Positions 1 through 5,290 of a stretch of DNA of 5,290 nucleotides are shown piece by piece (within the stretch, counting starts at the first letter, position 1; each line of letters begins with the position of its first letter). This DNA is from Oscillospiraceae bacterium (lineage in GTDB: Bacteria > Bacillota > Clostridia > Oscillospirales > UBA929). The DNA lies in NCBI GenBank assembly GCA_031271525.1, contig JAISVO010000079.1, positions 1 through 5,290 of the forward strand, given 5' to 3'. A model generated the notes under the pieces. It saw nothing but the letters and a program-made list of their open reading frames with translations, was not told where the DNA came from and searched no databases. Both the position numbers and the translations under genes were made by a program.

Positions 1-459
1 GTGGCTGACGCCGTAAAGATCCCGGTCGTCGCGGCGGGCGGAATTGCCGACGGCCGAGGGGTCGCGGCGGCGTTTATGCTGGGCGCATCGGGGGTGCAGT
101 GCGGTACCGTCTTCCTCACAGCGGAGGAATGCAATATCCACGAGAACTATAAGCAACGGGTGCTGGACGCCAAGGATACCGGTACGGTGGTGACCGGGCG
201 GAGCGGCGGTCACCCGGTACGCTGCCTGAAGACGCCGTCCACACGGACAATCCTCGCGATGGAGCAGGAGAACCGCCCGTCCGAAGTGATCGAGGAATTT
301 TTGGCCGGTTCGCTCCGGAAGGCTGTTATGGATGGGAACCTTGAGGAGGGTTCGTTCATGTGCGGTTCGATTGCGGGGATGATCCACAGCCGGGGCGCCT
401 GTAAGGAGATCATCGAAAATATGTTTGCCCAAGCAAAGAGGTTATTGTATCATGGATAG
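1..459 (+). CDS. fabK: Enoyl-ACP reductase II FabK, 3' part (5' end outside window)
   Basis: This is the C-terminal half of the FMN-dependent enoyl-ACP reductase that catalyses the last reduction of each cytosolic FAS II cycle. About 152 codons are visible, against a usual length of roughly 310-325, so the GTG at base 1 is read as an internal valine and not a start. The FMN-phosphate-binding part of the TIM barrel is clear: AAGGIADG at visible residues 11-18 and FMLGASGVQCGT at 25-36. The FabK-type tail follows, with GHPVR near 70-74 and the GSFMCGSIAGM segment near 117-127. FabK is unrelated to FabI and, as known for the family, is insensitive to triclosan. The gene ends at TAG 457-459, overlapping fabG by 8 bases. 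A nitronate monooxygenase of the same fold is the main alternative, but the tail and the fab context favour FabK. Confidence 0.93.
   Translation: MADAVKIPVVAAGGIADGRGVAAAFMLGASGVQCGTVFLTAEECNIHENYKQRVLDAKDTGTVVTGRSGGHPVRCLKTPSTRTILAMEQENRPSEVIEEFLAGSLRKAVMDGNLEEGSFMCGSIAGMIHSRGACKEIIENMFAQAKRLLYHG
437..441 (+). promoter_or_regulatory. Ribosome binding site of fabG, inside fabK
   Basis: AGAGG lies inside the end of fabK, 10 bases before the ATG at 452. It supports that start over the in-frame ATG at 425, which would add nine residues not expected in FabG and has no comparable site at a suitable distance. Confidence 0.55.
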
Positions 460-1180
460 AAAAGCGGCCCTTGTTACAGGGGCCAGCCGGGGGATCGGCG
501 CGGCATGCGCCTTGGAGCTCTCCAGATTGGGATTTGACATCGTCCTCACTTGCCGCGGAAACGTCGCATTAGCGGAGGAGGTCGCCTCGCAGTGCGTCAC
601 CGACACCTTAGTGCTCGCGGGGGACTGCGCGGACAGCGCCGTCTGTAAGGATTGGGTCGCGAAGACGATCGAGAGGTTCGGAAGGCTGGATGTGCTGGTC
701 AACAACGCGGGGTTGACTAGGGACACCCTCCTTCTGCGGATGACCGACGAGCAATTCGACGACGTCTTGAAGGTTAACTTGTACGGTGCGTTTTACCTCT
801 GCCGTAGCGCGTTAAAGTACCTGATGAAAAGCCCCGCCGGGCGGGTGATCAATATCTCCTCGGTGAGCGGAATCGCCGGAAATACCGGGCAAAGCAACTA
901 TGCTGCGTCCAAAGCGGGACTGATCGGGTTCACCAAGTCGCTCAGCAAGGAGGTCGGCAAGCGGGGCGTCACCGTCAACGCGGTCGCCCCCGGCTGGATC
1001 GAAACAGATATGACCGGCGCGGTCCCCGAGGAAGTCACTCAGTCGATTCTGGAACGGGTGACCTTGGCGCGGGCAGGAAAGGTCTGGGAGGTCGCTTCCG
1101 CCGTCGGATTTTTGGCGGGCGAAGGAGCAAGCTATATCACCGGGCAGGTGCTGTCTGTGGACGGAGGATTGGCCTTGTAG
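452..1180 (+). CDS. fabG: 3-oxoacyl-ACP reductase FabG
   Basis: This is the NADPH-dependent beta-ketoacyl-ACP reductase, the first reduction of the FAS II elongation cycle, a soluble short-chain dehydrogenase. The 242-residue length matches the family (about 245). The Rossmann motif TGASRGIG is at residues 9-16, with Arg13 and Arg35 in places typical of NADPH use, and NNAG is at 84-87. The full catalytic set is present: Asn109, Ser137, Tyr150 and Lys154 (YAASK at 150-154). PGWIETDM follows at 180-187 and the SVDGG signature near the C-terminus. The start at 452 was chosen because it places the first beta strand and the TGASRGIG loop where FabG has them. The 8-base overlap with fabK suggests translational coupling. 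Here fabG follows fabK directly, whereas many related clusters have fabD between them. Confidence 0.97.
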   Translation: MDRKAALVTGASRGIGAACALELSRLGFDIVLTCRGNVALAEEVASQCVTDTLVLAGDCADSAVCKDWVAKTIERFGRLDVLVNNAGLTRDTLLLRMTDEQFDDVLKVNLYGAFYLCRSALKYLMKSPAGRVINISSVSGIAGNTGQSNYAASKAGLIGFTKSLSKEVGKRGVTVNAVAPGWIETDMTGAVPEEVTQSILERVTLARAGKVWEVASAVGFLAGEGASYITGQVLSVDGGLAL

Positions 1181-1190
1181 TTCACATACG

Positions 1191-1207
1191 TCCCGCCGGG
1201 TGCGGGA
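1191..1207 (+). other. Small GC-rich hairpin in the fabG-fabF gap
   Basis: A perfect 6-bp inverted repeat, TCCCGC at 1191-1196 and GCGGGA at 1202-1207, encloses a 5-base loop. It sits in the only intergenic gap longer than 12 bases (1181-1240). No T-run follows, so it does not look like an intrinsic terminator. It could be a short mRNA structure that influences processing or fabF translation, or chance in GC-rich DNA. Confidence 0.3.
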
Positions 1208-1229
1208 AGCAAATCAGTTGAAATCGTAC

Positions 1230-1236
1230 GGAGGAA
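1230..1236 (+). promoter_or_regulatory. Strong ribosome binding site of fabF
   Basis: GGAGGAA, with 6 bases between GGAGG and the ATG at 1241, is the best Shine-Dalgarno match in the window. It fits independent initiation on fabF, which is separated from fabG by 60 bases. Confidence 0.8.
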
Positions 1237-1240
1237 TTGT

Positions 1241-2455
1241 ATGAGAGTCTTTGTCACCGGGATTGGAGTCATCACCCCCGTGGGAATCGGCACCGACGAC
1301 GCTTGGAAAGGAATCCTGTCGGGCCGGGTCGGCTTCGCGCCGATCACCCGCTTCGATACGTCAGGATACAAAGTGAAGCTCGCGGCTGAGGTCGCAGGGT
1401 TCGACCCCAATGACTTTGTGGATAAAAAGCTCACCCGCCGGAACGACCGTTACTGCCACTTCGCCCTCGCGGCGGCGGCGCTCGCGATGAAAGACGCGGG
1501 GCTTACGAACTTCCCTGACCCCTACCGCGCTGGGGTAATCGTCGGCAGCGGGGTAGGCGGGATCGGCACCCATGAGGATCAGCATACCGTGCTGATGGAG
1601 AAGGGCGCTTCCCGGGTTTCCCCCTTCTATGTTCCGATGATGATCCCCAACATGGCGGCCGGGTTGATCTCAATCCAATACGGCGTGAAAGGGATCTCCT
1701 ACGCCCCGGTATCGGCGTGCGCCACCGGCGTCCACGCTCTTGGCGACGCCTTCCGGAACATCAAATACGGCGCGCTGGACTTCTGCATCGCGGGAGGCGC
1801 GGAAGCCGCGATCACGCCGATGGCTGTCGCCGGGTTCGCCAATATGACGGCCCTCAGCGAAGCTACCGACCCGCTTAACGCGTCGATCCCCTTCGATAAG
1901 CGCCGGGACGGTTTTGTCATCGGCGAAGGCGCGGGGATCCTTCTTCTGGAGAGCGAGGAATCCGCCGTCCGGCGCGGAGCGAAGGTATACGGCGAGGTGT
2001 TGGGCTACGGTGCGACCTCCGATGCGTTCCACATCACGGGACCCGACCCGGAGGGGAACGGCGCGGAAGCCGCGATGCGGATGGCGCTCGACGAAGCGGG
2101 TTTGGAGACGGTAGACTATGTGAACGCGCACGGCACCAGCACCCCGGCGGGAGACAAAGCCGAGGTTCTGGCGGTGAAGAAGACCTTTGCGAAGGACTTG
2201 CCGCCGGTCAGCTCGACCAAGTCGATGACCGGACACCTGCTGGGAGCCGCCGGAGGGATCGAAACCGCTTTCTCCCTGCTGGCGATTCGGGACGGTATCC
2301 TTCCCCCGACAATGGGTTACCAAGAACCTGATCCTGAGTGCGATATTGACGTTGTGCCGAACGCCGCCCGGAAATCAGCGCTTCGCACGGCGCTAAGCAA
2401 TTCGTTCGGCTTCGGTGGGCATAACGCTTCCATACTGGTGGGAAAGGCGGGTTAA
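1241..2455 (+). CDS. fabF: 3-oxoacyl-ACP synthase II FabF
   Basis: This is the beta-ketoacyl-ACP synthase that condenses malonyl-ACP with acyl-ACP during chain elongation in the cytosol. Its 404 residues compare with about 410-413 usual. The thiolase-fold Cys-His-His set is complete: nucleophile Cys160 in SACATG, His297 in NAHGTSTPAGD, and Lys327 with His332 in STKSMTGH. The gating loop GFGG (Phe389-Phe391) is near the C-terminus. Val105 in GSGVGG occupies the place of E. coli FabF Ile108 at the acyl pocket, a conservative change consistent with a FabF/KAS II type enzyme. KAS I (FabB) is the nearest alternative, but the sequence and the fab/acc synteny favour FabF. The stop is 6 bases before accB. 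Confidence 0.97.
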   Translation: MRVFVTGIGVITPVGIGTDDAWKGILSGRVGFAPITRFDTSGYKVKLAAEVAGFDPNDFVDKKLTRRNDRYCHFALAAAALAMKDAGLTNFPDPYRAGVIVGSGVGGIGTHEDQHTVLMEKGASRVSPFYVPMMIPNMAAGLISIQYGVKGISYAPVSACATGVHALGDAFRNIKYGALDFCIAGGAEAAITPMAVAGFANMTALSEATDPLNASIPFDKRRDGFVIGEGAGILLLESEESAVRRGAKVYGEVLGYGATSDAFHITGPDPEGNGAEAAMRMALDEAGLETVDYVNAHGTSTPAGDKAEVLAVKKTFAKDLPPVSSTKSMTGHLLGAAGGIETAFSLLAIRDGILPPTMGYQEPDPECDIDVVPNAARKSALRTALSNSFGFGGHNASILVGKAG

Positions 2456-2461
2456 GTACGG

Positions 2462-2875
2462 ATGAATATCCAAGAAATGCTGGAACTGGCGCTTGCGAAA
2501 ATCCCCGACGCGGGTCATATCCGGGTCAAACAGGGTGACCTTGAAATTGAAATCTTCCGGGACAGTCCCGCCGCCGCCGCGCTGTCGGTCACGGCCCCAG
2601 CCGTACCGACGGTTCAGCCGGTCGCTGAGTCGGGCTGCGAGAAGGTGACCGCGCCGCTGGTCGGAATCTTCTATGTCTCCCCGGAGCCGGGAGCCGATCC
2701 GTTTGTGAAGGTTGGACAGACGGTAAAAAAAGGCGACACCCTCTGCATCATCGAGGCGATGAAGCTCTTCAACGAAATTGAATCGACATCGGACGGTATC
2801 GTGACGGCGGTCTTGGCGGAGAACGGCGCGATGGTGGAGTTTGGTCAGCCTCTATTCTCGGTTAAAACAAAATAA
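2462..2875 (+). CDS. accB: Biotin carboxyl carrier protein of acetyl-CoA carboxylase (AccB/BCCP)
   Basis: This protein carries the biotin that shuttles carboxyl groups between AccC and the AccA/AccD carboxyltransferase. At 137 residues it is a little shorter than E. coli BCCP (156). Residues 1-35 form the N-terminal region, 36-58 an Ala/Pro/Val-rich flexible linker, and about 61-135 the biotinyl domain. The biotin attachment site is EAMK, with acceptor Lys101 placed 36 residues from the end as expected. SPEPGADPF at 73-81 matches the protruding 'thumb' that separates AccB from other biotinyl and lipoyl domains. A biotin ligase (BirA) must supply the modification; none is encoded here. The start is preceded by a weak purine-rich stretch (about 2443-2451) inside the end of fabF. 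The gene ends in two in-frame stops, TAA TAA (2873-2878). Confidence 0.96.
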   Translation: MNIQEMLELALAKIPDAGHIRVKQGDLEIEIFRDSPAAAALSVTAPAVPTVQPVAESGCEKVTAPLVGIFYVSPEPGADPFVKVGQTVKKGDTLCIIEAMKLFNEIESTSDGIVTAVLAENGAMVEFGQPLFSVKTK

Positions 2876-2887
2876 TAAGGTGACAAA

Positions 2888-3313
2888 ATGATATTGAACC
2901 GCGAACAGATTAAAGAAATACTGCCGCACAGGGACCCTTTCCTGCTGATTGACGAGATCACCGAACTGACCCCCGGGATCGGTGCCAAGGGGATTTGGCG
3001 CATCACGGGCGAAGAGGACTTTTTCCGGGGGCATTTCCCAAACCTTCCCGTGCTGCCCGGCGTGATGATTATTGAAGCGCTGGCGCAGACCGGCGCGGTC
3101 GCCCTCCTCTCGATGCCGGGAAACGGAAGCAAAATCGGGTTTATGACCGGGGTGGAAAAAGCCCGGATCCGCCGCAAAGTGCTGCCGGGCGATACCCTGC
3201 GTTTGGAAGCAACTTTGAGCAAGACCAAAATGGGGTTTGGATTTGCCGACTGTGCCGCGATTGTCGGAGATAAGGTGGCTGCGACCGCGACCGTGTCGTT
3301 TGCCATCGGCTGA
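2888..3313 (+). CDS. fabZ: 3-hydroxyacyl-ACP dehydratase FabZ
   Basis: This is the hot-dog-fold enzyme that dehydrates 3-hydroxyacyl-ACP to trans-2-enoyl-ACP, the third step of the elongation cycle. Its 141 residues are typical. LPHRDPFLLID at residues 12-22 is the family signature. The catalytic pair is His49 in RGHFPNLPVLPG (47-58) and Glu63 in MIIEALAQ (60-67). A glutamate at the second position is typical of FabZ, while FabA has aspartate. AAGG 4-7 bases upstream, continuing as AAGGTGA, serves as ribosome binding site just after the accB stop. Its place between accB and accC is the usual one in Bacillota fab/acc operons. No FabA- or FabM-type gene for unsaturated fatty acids is visible, and sequence alone cannot show whether this FabZ also isomerises. 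Confidence 0.96.
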   Translation: MILNREQIKEILPHRDPFLLIDEITELTPGIGAKGIWRITGEEDFFRGHFPNLPVLPGVMIIEALAQTGAVALLSMPGNGSKIGFMTGVEKARIRRKVLPGDTLRLEATLSKTKMGFGFADCAAIVGDKVAATATVSFAIG

Positions 3314-3317
3314 GGAG
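3312..3317 (+). promoter_or_regulatory. Ribosome binding site of accC overlapping the fabZ stop
   Basis: GAGGAG begins within the fabZ TGA (3311-3313) and ends 4 bases before the accC ATG. Ribosomes ending fabZ therefore finish on the accC initiation site, which suggests coupled translation. Confidence 0.7.
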
Positions 3318-3321
3318 AGTT

Positions 3322-4659
3322 ATGTTCGGTAAAATTTTAATCGCTAACCGAGGGGAAATCGCGGTGCGGGTCATCCGCGCCTGCCGTGATATGGGGATCG
3401 TCAGTGTGGCGGTTTTCTCCGAAACCGACCGGGACGCTCTGCACACCCAGCTTGCCGACGAGTCCGTCTGTATCGGCCCCGCGCCGTCCAAGGACAGCTA
3501 CCTCAACACCGATCGGATCATCAGCGCGGCTCTGGCGTCCCGTGCCGACGCCATCCATCCGGGATACGGATACCTCTCCGAAAACGCGGCGTTTGCCGAA
3601 CAGTGCGCGAAGTATGGGTTGACCTTCATCGGCCCGTCCCCCGAAGCGCTTTTGCTTCTGGGCGACAAAGCCCGCGCCGTCGAAACCGCTAGGAACGCCG
3701 GGGTCCCGGTCGTCCCCGGCTCCAACGGGACTTTGAATAATGCGGACGAAGCGCGGAAACTAGCCAAAGAAATCGGCTTCCCGCTGATGCTGAAAGCTGC
3801 CGCCGGTGGCGGCGGGCGGGGGATTCGCCTGCTGAATGGGATGAGCGAGCTTTCGAGCGCGTTCAGCGCCGCGTCAGCCGAGGCGCAGTCCTTCTTCGGG
3901 GACGGACGGCTGTACTTGGAGAAGTATATACAGCGCCCTCGGCATATAGAGTTTCAAATTCTGGGCGACCGCCACGGCACCGTCGTCCACCTGTTTGAGC
4001 GGGAATGCTCCCTCCAGCGGCGGCATCAAAAGCTGTTGGAAGAGTCGCCAAGCCCCTTCTTGACTCCCAAAAAACGAGCCGAAATGGGGGACGCCGCCGT
4101 ACGGCTCGCGAAGGCCGCCGGATATTACGGCGTGGGCACGGTGGAATTCTTAGCCGCAGCCGACGGTCAGTACTACTTCATGGAGATGAACCCCCGGATT
4201 CAGGTGGAACACCCGGTGACCGAGCTTGTGACCGGTATTGACTTGGTGAGTGAGCAGATACGTGTCGCGTTAGGCGCGCCGCTGGGGTACAGCCAAGAGG
4301 ACATTGTCTTGCGGGGCCACGCGATGGAGTGCCGCGTCAACGCCGAGGATCCGGATCACGGCTTTGCCCCTCGTCCGGGGACGATCCAAGGTCTGCATGT
4401 GCCGGGAGGACCCGGAGTGCGTGTGGATTCGGCGATCTATCAGGGTTACACCGTGCCGCCTTACTATGACTCGCTCCTCGCCAAGCTGATCGTGCACGCC
4501 CACGACCGCACAGGGGCGCTGACCCGGATGAAACGCGCAATGGCGGAATTTTTGGTGGACGGCATTGTGACCAACTGCGATTTCCATCTGCGTCTGTTGG
4601 GTTTGGATGCATTCCGCGACGGGGATTATTCGGTAGACACAGTTGAGGAGATGTTTTAG
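3322..4659 (+). CDS. accC: Biotin carboxylase subunit of acetyl-CoA carboxylase (AccC)
   Basis: AccC uses ATP and bicarbonate to carboxylate the biotin on AccB, the first half of the committed step of fatty acid synthesis. Its 445 residues compare with 449 in E. coli. Domains in order are the biotin carboxylase N-domain (about 1-112, opening with [17 protein letters not shown]), ATP-grasp (about 115-325) and the C-domain (about 333-440). Visible active-site residues are Lys116, Lys158, the glycine-rich lid GGGGRG at 162-167, Glu200-Lys201, His208, His235 and Lys237 in RRHQK, Glu275, and Glu288/Asn290/Arg292 with Val295-Glu296 in [11 protein letters not shown]. Arg338 in ECRVNAEDP binds near biotin in known structures. 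There is no fused biotinyl domain, so it is the stand-alone subunit and not a pyruvate or propionyl-CoA carboxylase. The stop is 2 bases before accD. Confidence 0.97.
   Translation: MFGKILIANRGEIAVRVIRACRDMGIVSVAVFSETDRDALHTQLADESVCIGPAPSKDSYLNTDRIISAALASRADAIHPGYGYLSENAAFAEQCAKYGLTFIGPSPEALLLLGDKARAVETARNAGVPVVPGSNGTLNNADEARKLAKEIGFPLMLKAAAGGGGRGIRLLNGMSELSSAFSAASAEAQSFFGDGRLYLEKYIQRPRHIEFQILGDRHGTVVHLFERECSLQRRHQKLLEESPSPFLTPKKRAEMGDAAVRLAKAAGYYGVGTVEFLAAADGQYYFMEMNPRIQVEHPVTELVTGIDLVSEQIRVALGAPLGYSQEDIVLRGHAMECRVNAEDPDHGFAPRPGTIQGLHVPGGPGVRVDSAIYQGYTVPPYYDSLLAKLIVHAHDRTGALTRMKRAMAEFLVDGIVTNCDFHLRLLGLDAFRDGDYSVDTVEEMF
4645..4650 (+). promoter_or_regulatory. Ribosome binding site of accD, inside accC
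   Basis: GAGGAG, the Glu-Glu codons near the end of accC, lies 11 bases before the ATG at 4662. It supports that start, and the resulting N-terminus (LFKKARYI) matches the opening of AccD in Bacillota. Confidence 0.55.
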
Positions 4660-4661
4660 CC

Positions 4662-5290
4662 ATGCTGGTGGATCTGTTCAAAAAAGCCCGGTACATCTCG
4701 ATCACGAACCAAGAAGGCGTCGTCGCCGCGCCGAACGGTGAACCGCCGCAGCCGCCCCAGCCGAAGCTTGACCGCAAGAGAAACGTCCCCGTACAGGGGG
4801 CGCGGCTGACCGCGCCTGAACGCCTCCGCGCCGTATGCGACCCGGGGAGTTTTATCGAGCACGACGCGGGGATACGCTCGGTCAACCCGCTCGGGTTCGA
4901 GGGGTACTCAGAAAAGACAGCCGCCCTGCGGGTGAAGCATGGCTTAAACGACGCCGTCCTGACCGGCGAAGGAACGGTCGGAGGCTTTCCCTGTATGATC
5001 GGCGCGATGGACACAAGGTTTATGATGGGCTCGATGGGCTCCGCCCTCGGCGAGCGGCTAACCCGTCTGTTTGAAAACGCGACCGAACGCCGTCTTCCGG
5101 TTGTCCTGTTCACAGCGTCCGGCGGGGCGCGGATGCAGGAGGGGATCCTGTCCCTGATGCAGATGGCGAAGGTAAGCGCCGCCGTGGGACGCCACAGCGC
5201 TAAGGGGCTGCTCTACATCACCGTGCTGACCGACCCGACAACCGGCGGCGTCACAGCGTCATTTGCGATGCTGGGCGATATAATCCTCGC
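4662..5290 (+). CDS. accD: Acetyl-CoA carboxylase carboxyltransferase beta subunit AccD, 5' part, lacking the zinc ribbon
   Basis: AccD pairs with AccA to move the carboxyl group from AccB-biotin to acetyl-CoA, giving malonyl-CoA. The frame stays open from ATG 4662 to the window end: 209 codons plus 2 bases of a protein usually about 280-300 residues. The crotonase-fold core is clear: NPLGFEGY near 75-82, [14 protein letters not shown] at 120-133, the oxyanion-loop motif SGGARMQEG at 153-161 and [15 protein letters not shown] at 192-206. The N-terminus [10 protein letters not shown] (5-14) matches Bacillota AccD. What normally comes next, a zinc ribbon with two CxxC pairs, is missing. Residues 15-48 are instead a short Pro/Gln/Arg/Lys-rich stretch (PPQPPQP at 28-34), and the only cysteines seen are Cys59 and one near 111, outside any ribbon. 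An AccD1-type acyl-CoA carboxylase is less likely given accB-accC next to it. accA is expected downstream. Confidence 0.93.
   Translation, partial: MLVDLFKKARYISITNQEGVVAAPNGEPPQPPQPKLDRKRNVPVQGARLTAPERLRAVCDPGSFIEHDAGIRSVNPLGFEGYSEKTAALRVKHGLNDAVLTGEGTVGGFPCMIGAMDTRFMMGSMGSALGERLTRLFENATERRLPVVLFTASGGARMQEGILSLMQMAKVSAAVGRHSAKGLLYITVLTDPTTGGVTASFAMLGDIIL

Noticed and set aside
1..3. GTG at the first base as a true gene start
   Set aside because: It falls in the middle of the FabK barrel just before the FMN-phosphate motif; the N-terminal half of the enzyme must lie upstream of the window.
425..451. Upstream in-frame ATG as an alternative fabG start
   Set aside because: It would add nine residues (MPKQRGYCI) before the normal FabG N-terminus and lacks a well-spaced ribosome site; ATG 452 fits both the family length and AGAGG at 437-441.
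1191..1215. Intrinsic terminator after fabG
   Set aside because: The hairpin is short and is followed by AGCAAATCAG, not a T-run, and the operon plainly continues.
1181..1240. FapR- or FabT-type operator
   Set aside because: I looked for the AT-rich palindromes these lipid regulators bind and saw none in this gap or at other junctions; the operon promoter lies outside the window.
1670..2323. A 217-codon open frame on the - strand opposite fabF
   Set aside because: It lies wholly within fabF, has an Arg/Gly/Val-rich low-complexity make-up and no motif I recognise; fabF on the + strand keeps every catalytic residue.
2841..2887. Internal promoter in the AT-rich patch before fabZ
   Set aside because: TTGGTC and nearby A/T-rich hexamers do not give a convincing -35/-10 pair at proper spacing; the patch is the accB end plus the fabZ ribosome site.
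4337..5113. A long open frame on the - strand (258 codons) opposite accC and accD
   Set aside because: It is antisense to two well-conserved genes, resembles no known protein, is rich in Arg/Ser/Pro, and is the kind of open frame GC-rich codon use creates by chance.

Overview
The window holds seven type II fatty acid synthesis (FAS II) genes, all on the + strand, packed end to end. In order they are fabK (3' half only), fabG, fabF, accB, fabZ, accC and accD (5' part only). Both edges cut through genes, so the operon continues on each side.

The gene order resembles the long fab/acc clusters of Bacillota (streptococci, lactococci, many Clostridia). The enoyl reductase is the flavoprotein FabK, not FabI. 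The DNA is GC-rich, with many G or C third codon positions, which fits a high-GC clostridial lineage (Oscillospiraceae/Ruminococcaceae-like) better than a streptococcus. This placement is inferred from synteny and composition; no rRNA or other marker gene is present.

Layout: fabK 1-459 overlaps fabG 452-1180 by 8 bases. A 60-base gap with a small hairpin precedes fabF 1241-2455. Then accB 2462-2875, fabZ 2888-3313, accC 3322-4659 and accD from 4662 follow with gaps of only 6, 12, 8 and 2 bases. I see no promoter, terminator, RNA gene, repeat array or mobile element.

How they work together: AccC carboxylates the biotin on AccB, and AccD, with an AccA expected downstream, passes the carboxyl group to acetyl-CoA to give malonyl-CoA. 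FabF condenses malonyl-ACP with the growing acyl-ACP. FabG, FabZ and FabK then reduce, dehydrate and reduce again.

The genes are intact and keep their catalytic residues. Two points stand out. AccD lacks the N-terminal four-cysteine zinc ribbon found in the well-studied bacterial AccD proteins. And fabD, which commonly lies between fabK and fabG in this cluster type, is absent from that place. I found no undescribed system here; this is a core metabolic operon.
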